Shown: one piece after another, positions 24,891 to 35,722 of the stretch | How positions within the stretch are numbered: the first letter of the stretch is position 1 | How the letters are laid out: every line of letters begins with the position of its first letter | Source of the DNA: Cherax quadricarinatus | Lineage: Eukaryota; Arthropoda; Malacostraca; Decapoda; Parastacidae | Reading direction: 5' to 3' | DNA length: 64,000 bases | Assembly: GCF_038502225.1 (NCBI RefSeq) | Contig: NC_091312.1 | Span: forward strand, 35,647,626-35,711,625 | The notes under the pieces: generated by a model | The model's input: the letters and a program-made list of their open reading frames with translations, nothing else | Database searches by the model: none | Told to the model about the DNA's origin: nothing | Program-made: the position numbers and the translations under genes

Positions 24891-26140
24891 CATAAGAACG
24901 TAAGAACATAAGAAAGAAGGAACACTGCAGCAGGCCTACTCACCCATGCGGAGCAGGTCCATCCCCCCCCGGATAATCCCAATGACCCACCCAGTCTGGT
25001 CACCTCCACTCAAGGAAGGAGCACGGCACCAGACCCAGCAGCACAAGCTAGTCATGTCCAACTCACACCCACTCATGTATTTATCTAACCTATTTTTAAA
25101 ACTACACAACGTTTTAGCCTCAATAACTGTACTCGGGAGTTTGTTCCACTCATCCACAACTCTATTACCAAACCAGTGCTTTCCTATATCCTTCCTGAAT
25201 CTGAATTTTTCCAACTTGAAACCATTGCTGCGAGTCCTGTCTTGGCTGGAAATTTTCAGCACGCCATTTACATCCCCCTTATTTATTCCTGTTTTCCATT
25301 TATACACCTCAGTCATATCATCCCTAATTCTACGCCTTTCGAGAGAGTGCAGATTCAGGGCCCTCAGTCTATCCTCATAGGGAAGATTTCTGATACATGA
25401 GATCATCTTTGTCATCCTCCTCTGTACGTTTTCCAGAGCATTTATATCCATTCTGTAATACGGTGACCAGAACTGAGCAGCATAGTCTAAATGAGGCCTA
25501 ACCAAGGATATATAGAGTTGAAGAACAACCTGAGGACTTCTATTATTTATACTTCTAGATATGAAGCCAAGAATTCTGTTAGCTTTATTGCGAACACTAA
25601 TGCACTGTTGTTGTTTGGTTTTAGATTACTGCTAACCAGAACTCCTAAATCCTTTTCGCAATCAGTAGTACATATTAAGATCTACATTATTTAGTTTATA
25701 TGTCGCATGGTTATTTTCCTGTCCAACATTTAGAACTTTGCATTTGTACGTATTAAACTGCATCTGCCACTTCTCCGACCATTGCATCAATCTATTCAAA
25801 TCATCCTGGGGTGCTCTAGTGTCCTCATTAGAATGAATTGGACGGCCTATTTTGGTGTCATCAGCAAATTTGCTTATGTCGCTATTTATTCCCTCATCTA
25901 TGTCGTTTATGTAAATTGTGAACAACAACGGGCCTAACACTGACCTCTGAGGAACACCGCTTGTGACGTGCCCCCATCCTGATTTCTCCCCATTTATGCA
26001 AACTCTCTGCTGCCTATTTGTCAGCCATGCCTCTACCCAGGAAAAAAATTTCTCCTCCTATTCCGTGTGCCTTAAGTTTCTTCAATACCCTAATTCTTGC
26101 TTCAGTAATTTTGTGGGCAACAAACTGGATTATATTGAAT
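24890..26140 (-). pseudogene. CR1-like LINE, 5'-truncated copy with 3' end
   Basis: Minus-strand reading gives RT motifs: [45 protein letters not shown] near 25850-25875, then QMQFNTYKCKVLNVG. After a frameshift near 25600 the post-RT region follows: VRPHLDYAAQFWSPYYRMDI, RTRSNGFKLEKFRFRKDIGK and WFGNRVVDEWNKLPS. It shares near-identical blocks with the LINE pieces at 46.7-47.1 and 47.1-50.3 kb, so it is the same family. The 3' UTR contains the ACATAAGAACGTAAGAACAT region at about 24892-24911. Only the 3' third of the element is present. Confidence 0.85.
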
Positions 26141-26431
26141 AAATCCTGTGTGGGTACGGTGAAACATGCAAGTTCCATAGGGCCCATACGACTTAAAATT
26201 TTTGCTTACTTATAGCAGACGACAATATAAACCACAGGTTCGTGTTATCTTCTGCCAGCGACATAGATTTCTGCCTGAAAGTTGACAGTAGAACATATTA
26301 CAAAACTGCAGTCAGATGTTGGACAGGAAAATGACCATGCCCAGATGTTGCACACGTGTGTCAGTTTTCAATATTAATGAGGCCTGTTAAGAGCAGTGTG
26401 ATTGTCCTCCTTGGAATACAAAGATAATTTA

Positions 26432-26870
26432 TTAAAGTGAGAGATACGGGAGGAATAGTAAATACGTTTTAGAGGTTTCGCGAGTTTCTCTACTTTCGAA
26501 ATCTTGGCAGATGAAAGAACGAGGATAGACTTTATTGTTGACTTCCTTAATAGTGAGGCTGTTGGTGCCAGCTGCCCACAAGCCTAAAGAGTCTTCACAA
26601 CCTAGGCCATCTGACACTTTTAGCATGTAGGCTAAACCTAATTAAATTAGGGGTGCTATATGTATAATTAGAAAACAGTGTATCACCATCCGTGATGCAC
26701 AACTAAACCTTCTATCAGTAGATGCAGGAAATATTGTCGGAACAAAATAGAAAACTTTAAGAGGAAACAAAAGTTCCTGCAGAAGGTGCTTGATGGTTGT
26801 TAGGTTGTGAGTTGTGGTAGTAATACCGCAGCCATGCTTCTCTAGGGGTTGAACAACTCTTGAAACCGGT
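26432..26870 (+). pseudogene. Ancient LINE fragment interrupted by another repeat
   Basis: Bases 26432-26461 and 26641-26870 align piecewise with 63470-63790: GAGAGATACGGGAGGAA, then AGTGTATCACCATCCG, then CTTTAAGAGGAAAC. They have many substitutions and no open frame. Bases about 26462-26640 between them (with GGCAGATGAAAGAACGAGG) are an unrelated insertion of an unknown repeat. Confidence 0.55.
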
Positions 26871-27017
26871 CAAAGATATGCCACCAGATTTAGAAATGAA
26901 CAAAACATCGAGCACTGTGAAAATGTGCGGAAATATAGCCTTTCGTTTGATAGGACGTGTCAGTTTGCCTCAACCCCCCCCCCCAACCAACACCACCACC
27001 ACAGACCCACTCATACG

Positions 27018-27062
27018 CATAATCACAACCAGGAGCTGTGACTCAACCCCTGCAATCTTTAC
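27018..27062 (+). repeat. Relic of LINE 3' UTR (CCAGGAGCTGTGACTC family)
   Basis: A 40-base match to the 3' UTR found at 6955-6990 and 7846-7880. Bases 26870-27440 otherwise hold nothing recognisable. Confidence 0.45.
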
Positions 27063-27565
27063 GTATAGAATATTTCCTTGATTTTTTACACTTTTTAACA
27101 AAAAAAATTTCTTTAGGGTCGGGAGAAAAGTATAAACTTGAAAAAGAATGCCACTCTATTATTAATTTTGATCCTCTGGTAATTATAACACTGCAATGTA
27201 AGCTTTCAACAACGTAATTCCCAAGTGGTTTCTGATCATCATTGCTACTGAACAAAAACTAAAAATGTGCAGTGTAAGGTACCTTGAACCGTTTCGCCCA
27301 CAAGTGTTTTTATCAATCAAATAGTCACCCAGTTTTATACACGTGTCCCTTTTATACATTCATCAGTATTATATAGTCTGAACAATCAGTGCCATGCCTC
27401 CCATTTTCCTTTCTTTTCTCACTATTTGGTACCCCTCTGGAAATTTCGCATTTATTATTATTATTATTATTATTACTGTGAGTTTCCTCACAGCAGTGGT
27501 TCAGTTGTCTGGGTTTTCCTCTACTGTTCTTTAAAATTTCTCTTGCTGGGGATTCCATCTGTAAA

Positions 27566-27681
<116 letters not shown>

Positions 27682-27779
27682 TGGACCTTTATAATTGTTT
27701 CGTTTCGTTTCACATGATAATGGGAGAATATTCTCTGGGGAGAGGGGAAGAGCAGGATTGCACAAGAGAAGGCGAGTGA

Positions 27780-29138
27780 GGGCTCTGGAATTAAGGGGGG
27801 GGGGGAGAAAATAAAAGTATTGGGGTCTTAGTTTTAGGGAGGGGAAGGGTAGTGGGTCATGAAGGAAGAGCGAAGGTGGAGTGTTAAATTTTACTGAACA
27901 AAATCAGGTAGATTAGCAGTGTGCTGCTACTCTCTTCTATACAATAGTGTGAGCAAAAGCGTAAATCTTTGGGACATGGTCAAGAACAGAACTCTAAAGC
28001 TACAGAGTTCTAAAAAAAATTCAATAACACACAGATCTGTGGGAGAGGAAGAGGATGTGTCGCTGCAGGGAAGAAGGATTGGGGAAGGCAGTGAAGCGTG
28101 CGAGGTTAGAGAGAAAATAGATGGGTCTTTCCTACCTACCTCGTGATGATTTGTGGAATCATCGCCCCCGCTTCCTGGTCTCAGACCAGGCCTCGTTGAC
28201 GGCGTGTCACTGTGATTATTGATGCTTTTACACGCAGCTCGACGTATTTCCCATAACCCGGGTGATTAAGAACTGCATGGAGAAACTTGTCAAGCTGTGT
28301 GGAATTAGGACGAGAGTGAGAGGTAGGTGGAGAGTGGTGGAGGCAGAGGAAGGCTGGAGAATATTGAGAGAGGTGAAGGTTGGAGGAGCAGTGGAGATGG
28401 AGAGAGAGAGATGAAGATTGTTATAGAGTGAAGAAGAATGTGGGAGGCTTGTGCAGTTACCTGTTTGAGTTGTCAGGGACGCCTTGAGTCTGCTTCCACT
28501 GTGTCATTGTTCACTTCACTCCACTTATCACTTATATTGAAGAAATGTTTCGAGATATACTTGTGCTCATTTGATCATGAAATAGCCAAGCATACTATCT
28601 TTTTTGTTTTATCTGTGGTAAAGAGATTGTCTACTTCGTCGGATTATGTTTTGTCATGATCATATCCCCTCTTTTGCATTATTACATAGACAGAATGCCT
28701 AGTTCTTACATTTTTTTTTCTTTAAAGTTATTCCCTTCAACCCAGGTACCAAACTGGATGCATTCCTTGGATATTTTCGAGTTATACAGTGTGAGGGTTT
28801 CATAGAGGTTGCATACTCAAGAATGGGGACGCACGTTTTGAACGTTATAGTTGTGAATATAACTCATATGCTTGCCAGTTTAGCTTGTGATACTGATGTT
28901 CTGTTCGCGGGAGCTTCCGGGGAATAAATTTGTAGCAGTTATTCCTTGGTCTTTTTATTTAATTGTTTCCGTGCGCGTGTGGGGGAGGGGGGTAGTGAAC
29001 GACTTTTGGACTTTCGTCTGCCGGAGTTGGGGTACGAGTGTGTGAAGCATAAGAATGGGTGGGAGGAACAGATTCCTGAACAAGAAATTCCCGATGAACG
29101 AAAAGGACAATAAAAACAGCAGTAATCAGAACGCCAGT
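27780..29138. other. Stretch without recognisable gene
   Basis: Mixed sequence with one short relic at about 28165-28205 (CGCCCCCGC and ACCAGGCCTCGTTGAC). It resembles the repeat at 63870-63925. No supported coding region. Confidence 0.4.
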
Positions 29139-29187
29139 AATCACTTGAGTGGCAATATAAACACAAATGCAGTATAATGTGATCCTT

Positions 29188-29228
29188 TATTGACTACGTT
29201 TCGCCCACACAATGGGCTTTTTCAAGTC
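29188..29228 (-). ncRNA. Hammerhead-like ribozyme motif, family D, left arm
   Basis: Mirror image of the motif at 29228-29268. Core UUGAAAA, extra A, helix II GCCCA/UGGGC, GAAAC and GUA. Helix I is weak here (about 2 bp) because the palindrome centre replaces its 5' strand. Confidence 0.5.
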
Positions 29229-29268
29229 ACTTGAAAAAGCCCATTGTGTGGGCGAAACGTAGTCAATA
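29228..29268 (+). ncRNA. Hammerhead-like ribozyme motif, family D, right arm
   Basis: Core UUGAAAA at 29231-29237, extra A, helix II GCCCA/UGGGC with a UUGUG loop, GAAA at 29254-29257, then CGUA and GUCA. The family D copy at 50720-50758 pairs UGAC with GUCA in helix I, but here only about 2 bp remain. Confidence 0.55.
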
Positions 29269-29379
29269 AAGGATCACATTATACTGCATTTGTGTTTATA
29301 TTGCCATTGTGTCGGTATTTTATACCATTTATTTCCAATCACTTGAGTGCTACATATCAAGATACTTAAGCATCATCGG

Positions 29380-29516
29380 CTGCTGCTGCTGCTTCTGTGT
29401 TGTTGGTGCTAGCTGCTGTTGCTATTGCTGCTATTGCTACTAGCTGCAGCTAGCTGCTGCTAGTTGCTGCTGCTAGCTTAGCTGCTGCTGCTGCTGCTGA
29501 AGAAGAAGAGGAGGAA
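29380..29516. repeat. (GCT)n and (GAA)n-rich trinucleotide region
   Basis: Imperfect GCT/GCTA repeats followed by a short AGA/GGA run. Confidence 0.85.
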
Positions 29517-29574
29517 GAAGTTAAAAAAAACCATTGTTAGCTACAGACTACACTTAAAACAGTTGGCTACCAGC

Positions 29575-30080
29575 GTAAGAACTGGTGGAGAGTAAATCCA
29601 GGCCCGAATAAAGTCCAGATCAGTTGCAGGTGGTGAGAGCAACTTCAGGTCAGTAAGAGCTGGTGAAAGCACCCTGAAGCCAGAGGAAAACTTGGTAAGA
29701 GACAGCTAATAAGAAAGCTGGTGAGAGCAACGGCTAGTGACATCAACTTCAGGTCAGTAAGAGTTGGTGAACGTAATCTCAGGGTAGATCAAGAGCTTAC
29801 GAGAAAGGCATCTTATAAGTGTAAAACCTGGCGAGAGAGCTTGTAAGAGTTACAGCTGGTGAGAGGGATAGTTTGTAAGTGTAACTGCTGGTGAAAGGAC
29901 TTGTGAAAACAACAACAGGTGAGACAGAGAGGGGGAGATTGTAAGAGCAACAGCTAGTGAGAGAGACAGGTCGTAACAGTAACAGTTGTTAAAAGACCTT
30001 GTAAGAGCAACAGCAGGTGAGAGCAACTGTAGGTCAGTAAGAGGTTGTAGCAGTAACCTCAGGGCAGAGGAACAGCTGGT
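29575..30080. repeat. Degenerate tandem repeat (GTAAGAGCAACAGCTGGTGA core)
   Basis: Imperfect units of about 40-55 bp share AGAGCTGGTGA / GTAAGAGCAACAG blocks. Too divergent to count exactly. Confidence 0.6.
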
Positions 30081-30171
30081 GGGTGAGTGTAGACAATAGT
30101 AACGACTTGTGTACTTTAGAAATGTCACTCGGCTGAGATGATCATTTTGAGTCATGTTAGCTTGTAAGGTT

Positions 30172-30193
30172 TTTATTTATTTATTTATTTATT

Positions 30194-30224
<31 letters not shown>

Positions 30225-30226
30225 TT
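30172..30226. repeat. (ATTT)n microsatellite
   Basis: About 13 ATTT units with one interruption. Bases 30230-30730 after it show no gene. Confidence 0.9.
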
Positions 30227-30729
30227 AATGTCTTTGCAAATAGTACATTGAGATTATATATTTACAATAACGGGTTGCAATGCCAAGAGAGCCTCTATTA
30301 TGCCTAGGCATTATGGGCAGACTTAACATTATTGGTTTACTGACTACTTAACACTAAGAATTATATCATAATTGTACAGTACATTATTAATTATAAGTGA
30401 ATCTAATTTATATAAGACAAAAGATATATTAATATATTAAAAAATGCTTTTTGTGAAAATGATTCAATTAAATTCCTGTCGACAGTGGATAAAAGGTTCA
30501 AAGTAATTGTTGAAATTATGATATGGGAATACATACACACCTCAGAGTGTTTCTGTCCTTGCTTGGGGTTATAGAGGAGCTACCGGTGATTGACTGTTTC
30601 TTGGGGAGTGAAGCGATTCATCACTGTCTACATTTCGGGTAACAAGGACGGGACTGTGGGAGGAATTTCTTCAGCTACTTCCTGCCTAGGAAGGTGAAAG
30701 ACATATTCATCTTTATGACTTGCAAGAAA

Positions 30730-31470
30730 TATTGCATTTGATGCTGTTAAGGATGATGTGTCAGATGTCAAGGATGTGATGTGTTAGACGTCTAGGATGT
30801 GATGTGTCAGTTGCCGATTATGTAACTTGTCAGATGCCGAGGATGTGATGTGTCATTTGATGAGGATGATGTGACAAGTCAGATGCCAAGGATGTGATGT
30901 GTCAGATGCCGAAGGTAATGTGATATGTCAGTTGCCAAGGAGGATATGTGTCAGATGCCTAGGATTATGTGACTTGTCAGTTACCGAGGATGATGTGACA
31001 AGTCGGATGCCGAGGATGTGATGTCAGTTGCTGAGGATGATGTGGCAAGTCAGATGCCGAGGATATGATGTGTCAGATGCCGAAGGTGATATGATGTGTC
31101 AGCTGCCGAGGATAATGTGATGTGTAAGTTGCCTAGGATGATGTGACTTGTCAGTTGCCGAGGATGATGTGACAGGTCAGATACCGAGGATGTGACGTGT
31201 CAAGTGCCGAGGATGGTGTGATGTGTCAGTTACCCCAAGGATAATGTGATGTGTCAGTTTCCCCAAGGATGATGTGTCAGTTGCCGAGGATGATGTGACA
31301 AGTCAGATGTCGAGGATGTGTGTCAGATTGCAGCGTTAGGTGATGAGGATGTAACGTGTCAGATGCTGAGGATGTGATGTGTCAGTTACTGAGAATATGA
31401 TGTTTCAGATACTGAGGATGTGATGTGTCAGTTGTCAAGGATAATGTGGCGTGTTTCAGTCTTCGAAGAT
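30730..31470. repeat. Degenerate minisatellite (GTCAGATGCCGAGGATG core)
   Basis: About 25 imperfect units of 24-36 bp containing GATGTGATGTGTCAG and GCCGAGGATGATGTGA variants. Confidence 0.85.
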
Positions 31471-31589
31471 GTGATTATTGTCGACTCGAAGACTTAATTT
31501 TAGATTACACAACGTAAAGATGACCGGTATATAAATAGTTGTCAGAATAAGAGGGTTCATGGCGGCCTCTGCGGAGGTGACGAGTTGTC

Positions 31590-32085
31590 GGAATGATGTG
31601 GTTGTACCTGGGTGTGGTGGGCCAGGTTACCAGGTGTCGGGATGTGGTTGTACCTGGGTGTGGTGGGCCAGGTTACCAGGTTTCGGGATGATGTGGTTGT
31701 ACCTGGGTGTGGTGGGCCAGGTTACCAGGTGTCGGGATGATGTGGTTGTGCCTGGGTGTGGTGGGCCAGGTTACCAGGTGTCGGGATGATGTGGTTGTAC
31801 CTGGGTGTGGTGGGCCAGGTTACCAGGTGTCGGGATGATGTGGTTGTACCTGGGTGTGATGGGCCAGGTTGATGTAGTTGTACCTGGGTGTGGTGGGCCA
31901 GGTTACCAGGTGTCGGGATGATGTGGTTGTACCTGGGTGTGGTGAGCCAGGTTACCAGGTGTCGGGATGATGTGCTGGTACCTGGGTGTGGTGGGCCAGG
32001 TTATCAGGTGTCGGGATGTGCTGGTACCTGGGTGTGGTGGGCCAGGTTACCAGGTGTCGGGATGATGTGCTGGTACCTGGGTGGA
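31590..32085. repeat. 49-bp minisatellite
   Basis: About ten units of 49 bp with the cores GTACCTGGGTGTGGTGGGCC and GTTACCAGGTGTCGGGATGA. The array grades without a gap into the 41-bp array on its right, which shares CCTGGGTG, GACCAGGTGTCGGGATG and similar blocks. Confidence 0.9.
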
Positions 32086-34215
32086 GTGCAGTAGGTGTCA
32101 GAATACGGTGCTGGTCCCTGGGTGGAGTGGACCAAGTGTCGGGATGCGGTGCTGGTACCTGGGTGGAGTGCAGGTGTCGGAATGCGGTGCTGGTCCCTGG
32201 GTGGACTGGACCAGGTGTCGGGATGCGGTGCAGGTCCCTGGGTGGAGTGGACCAAGTGTCGGGATGCGGTGCAGGTCCCTGGGTGGAGTGGACCAGGTGT
32301 TGGGATGCGGTGCTGGTCCCTGGGTGGAGTGGACCAGGTGTCGTGACGCGGTGCAGGTCCCTGGGTGGAGTGGACCAGGTGTTGGGATGCGGTGCTGGTC
32401 CCTAGGTGGAGTGGACCAGGTGTCGGGATGCGGTGTTGGTCCCTAGGTGGAGTGGACCAGGTGTCGGGATGCCGTGTTGGTCCCTGGGTGGAATGGACCA
32501 GGTGTCGGGATGCGGTGTTGGTCCCTGGGTGGAGTGGACTAGGTGTTGGGATGCGGTGCTGGTTCCTGGGTGGAGTGGACCAGGTGTCGGGATGCGGTGC
32601 TGGTCCCTGGGTGGAGTGGACCAGGTGTCGTGATGCGGTGCAGGTTCCTGGGTGGAGTGGACCAGGTGTTGGGATGCGGTGCTGGTCCCTAGGTGGAGTG
32701 GACCAGGTGTCGGGATGCGGTGTTGGTCCCTAGGTGGAGTGGACTAGGTGTCGGAATGCCGTGTTGGTCCCTAAGTGGAATGGACCAGGTGTCGGGATGC
32801 GGTGTTGGTCCTTGGGTGGAGTGGACCAGGTGTCGGGATGCGGTGCTGGTTCCTGGGTGGAGTGGACCAGGTGCCGGGATGCGGTACTGGTCCCTGGGTG
32901 GAGTGGACCAGGTGTCGGGATGCGGTGCTAGTCCCTGGGTGGAGTGGACCAGGTGTCGTGACGCGGTGCAGGTCCCTGGGTGGAGTGGACCAGGTGTTGG
33001 GATGCGGTGCTGGTCCCTAGGTGGAGTGGACCAGGTGTCGGGATGCGGTGTTGGTCCCTAGGTGGAGTGGACCAGGTGTCGGGATGCCGTGTTGGTCCCT
33101 GGGTGGAATGGACCAGGTGTCGGGATACGGTGTTGGTCCTTGGGTGGAGTGGACCAGGTGTCGGGATGCGGTGCTGGTTCCTGGGTGGAGTGGACCAGGT
33201 GCCGGGATGCGGTACTGGTCCCTGGGTGGAGTGGACCAGGTGTCGGGATGCGGTGCTAGTCCCTGGGTGGAGTGGACCAGGTGTCGGGATGCGGTGCTGG
33301 TCCTTGGGTGGAGTGGACCAGGTGTCGGGATGCGGTGCTGGTCCCTGGGTGGAGTGGGCCAGGTGTCGGGATGCGGTGCTGGTCCTTGGGTGGAGTGGAC
33401 CAGGTGTCGGGATGCGGTGCTGGTCCTTGGGTGGAGTGGACCAGGTGTCGGGATGCGGTGCTGGTCCCTGGGTGGAGTGGGCCAGGTGTCGGGATGCGGT
33501 GCTGGTCCTTGGGTGGAGTGGACCAGGTGTCGGGATGGGGTGCTGGTCCCTGGGTGGAGTGGACCAGGTGTCGGGATGCGGTGCAGGTCCCTGGGTGGAG
33601 TGGACCAGGTGTCGGGATGCGGTGCTGGTCCCTGGGTGGAGTGGACCAGGTGTGGGGATGCGGTGCTGGTCCCTGGGTGGAGTGGACCAGGTGTGGGGAT
33701 GCGGTGCTGGTCCCTGGGTAGAGTGGACCAGGTGTGGGGATGCGGTGCTGGTCCCTGGGTATAGTGGACCAGGTGTGGGGATGCGGTGCTGGTCCCTGGG
33801 TATAGTGGACCAGGTGTGGGGATGCGGTGCTGGTCCCTGGGTGGAGTGGACCAGGTGTGGGGATGCGGTGCTGGTCCCTGGGTATAGTGGACCAGGTGTG
33901 GGGATGCGGTGCTGGTCCCTGGGTGGAGTGGACCAGGTGTGGGGATGCCGTGCTGGTCCCTGGGTGGAGTGGACCAGGTGTGGGGATGCCGTGCTGGTCC
34001 CTGGGTGGAGTGGACCAGGTGTGGGGATGCCGTGCTGGTCCCTGGGTGGAGTGGACCAGGTGTGGGGATGCCGTGCTGGTCCCTGGGTGGAGTGGACCAG
34101 GTGTGGGGATGCCGTGCTGGTCCCTGGGTGGAGTGGACCAGGTGTGGGGATGCCGTGCTGGTCCCTGGGTGGAGTGGACCAGGTGTGGGGATGCCGTGCT
34201 GGTCCCTGGGTGGAG
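32086..34215. repeat. 41-bp minisatellite
   Basis: About 52 units of 41 bp with cores GGTCCCTGGGTGGAGTGGAC and CAGGTGTCGGGATGCGGTGC. From about 33650 rightward the unit switches to GGTGTGGGGATG, and from about 33940 to GCCGTGCT, a clear gradient of homogenised variants. Long open frames on both strands (up to 461 codons) come from three-unit periodicity and are not genes. Confidence 0.95.
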
Positions 34216-34424
34216 TGGGTCAGAAAAACTGGCTGGAGAGAGCTGTGGCGCCTCACACTCGCCCCTAATGTTGTCGCCTCGTAGTTTTGTTGACTAGAAT
34301 TTATTGTCTTCACTCACATGATGAGAAGGTGCTAGTGTAACTGGTGTTCCAGTGATGACTGTATGTATGATGATAAATACCAAGCTGAACGAGCCACAGG
34401 GGATGGGAATCTTGAGCTCTGTAC

Positions 34425-34510
34425 TCACCTATTTGTGGTTGCAGGGGTCGAGTCCTAGCTCCTGGCCCCGCCTTTTCACCGGTTGCTACTGGGTCCTCTC
34501 TCTCCCTCTT
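34425..34510 (-). pseudogene. LINE 3' UTR fragment (GGGGCCAGGAGCTAGGACTC family)
   Basis: On the minus strand it matches the 3' UTR at 6925-7000, ending with the GTGAGTAC tail. No coding part is attached. Confidence 0.65.
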
Positions 34511-34593
34511 GTTTTTCTAGGGAAGCACTAAACCTGTAAGGATCATATAGCCCCTTGATAAATTAGACACATGTGCAACTCTTGGGTATCTTT

Positions 34594-34634
34594 ATAAAGG
34601 AAACGTTTTGCCACACAGGGGCTTCATCAGTCCA
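34594..34634 (-). ncRNA. Hammerhead-like ribozyme motif, family C, left (degenerate)
   Basis: The minus strand reads GGA, CUGAUGA, extra A, helix II GCC/GGC, AAAAC, GUU, UCC. C3 and G8 are canonical, but GAAA has become AAAA. Confidence 0.5.
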
Positions 34635-34691
34635 TACACAGGACTGATGAACTGAGGGACTGATTACCTCAGTCTTCTCCTATTCTTCAAG

Positions 34692-34991
34692 TATCATGTG
34701 GGAGTTCGATACGTGGATTAGGTAAGAAATACTCACGTAGGCTGTTATTACGTATAATTGCTGTTATGTGGAGTGAGCCCTTGCCAGCCGCACCTATCTC
34801 CTTGGCTACACTCGTAATACTGACTAGCCGGCTGCAGTACCCTATGTGAGGGGGCCTTTGAACTGCTGAGGTCAGCACAATATGAATTCAGATAGTGACT
34901 CAGGCAGAGACGGTTGGTCGTTGAGTCAACGGACGGTTACTGGTAACTGGTTACTACTACTGAGACTGGTAACTGGTTACTACTACTGAGA
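34692..34991 (-). repeat. 3' LTR, outer copy
   Basis: 300 bp, identical by eye to 43292-43591. On the minus strand it starts TCTCAGTAG and ends CACATGATA, so it lacks the usual TG...CA ends if the boundaries set by homology and the CAAG duplication are right. It contains two direct copies of GACTGGTAACTGGTTACTAC on the plus strand near its 5' edge. Confidence 0.85.
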
Positions 34992-35279
34992 GCTCGATAC
35001 GTGGATTAGGTAAGAAATACTCACGTAGGCTGTTATTACGTATAATTGCTGTTATGTGGAGTGAGCCCTTGCCAGCCGCACCTATCTCCTTGGCTACACT
35101 CGTAATACTGACTAGCCGGCTGCAGTACCCTATGTGAGGGGGCCTTTGAACTGCTGAGGTCAGCACAATATGAATTCAGATAGTGACTCAGGCAGAGACG
35201 GTTGGTCGTTGAGTCAACGGACGGTTACTGGTAACTGGTTACTACTACTGAGACTGGTAACTGGTTACTACTACTGAGA
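34992..35279 (-). repeat. Second, tandem LTR copy
   Basis: Repeats the LTR from GCTCGATACG to the GAGA edge, missing the first dozen bases (plus orientation). The junction reads GAGAGCTCGATACG, and the junction to the interior reads GAGAGCTCGGCG. The shared GAGCTCG suggests tandem duplication through microhomology after or during insertion. Confidence 0.85.
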
Positions 35280-35722
35280 GCTCGGCGACGCTAACGTATG
35301 TCGTCCCGACATACAACTAATACTAACTAGAGATGGCAGGTACGGCTTGGGCTGATTCTATACAATATCAAAGTACACAACAGTAAACATTATATATACA
35401 TAATTAGAACAATGGGATGAAAGCTTACGTAACTGAAACTGTAATGCAATACAAGGTATACTATAGTACAACTTAAAACTCAACAAATGAACAACGAACT
35501 CAACGTTGAGATTACAAGTGATAAAAAAAAATTTTTGATCGATCGATCTGTATTCGTGTGATCTACGGATTCTGAGGAAGGAATATATACAAAGAAAGAG
35601 TGTTTAACAGAAAGGCAGATTCGGTGCACGCAAATCTAGACTGTTAACTCTCAGAATGTGGAGAGAACACGAACACACAAAAAAAAAATTCTTGAATACT
35701 GATAAGTTGATACTGTAATTAT
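35280..35722 (-). other. Region between pol and 3' LTR, no ORF
   Basis: 443 bp without an env-like frame. A perfect 8-bp stem hairpin (GTATGTCG / CGACATAC) lies at 35297-35315, close to the LTR. I see no purine-rich polypurine tract immediately before the LTR on the minus strand, which is unusual for this group. Confidence 0.6.

Larger units (their letters stand above)
29139..29349. mobile_element. Palindromic Penelope-like (family D) insertion with 13-bp target-site duplication
   Basis: AATCACTTGAGTG occurs at 29139-29151 and 29337-29349 as a direct repeat flanking the insert 29152-29336. Within it, 29151-29227 and 29229-29305 are perfect reverse complements (77 bases, single-base centre). 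Each arm is a family D Penelope-like end with a hammerhead-like motif, arranged head to head. The right end carries an extra GTGTCGGTATTTTATACC terminal block that the left arm lacks. There is no coding sequence. Confidence 0.8.

Noticed and set aside
32928..34313. 461-codon minus and 434-codon plus frames
   Set aside because: Products of the 41-bp minisatellite. Both strands and several frames are open at the same time.
35280..35722. env gene downstream of pol
   Set aside because: No frame of useful length and no signal peptide or membrane segment.
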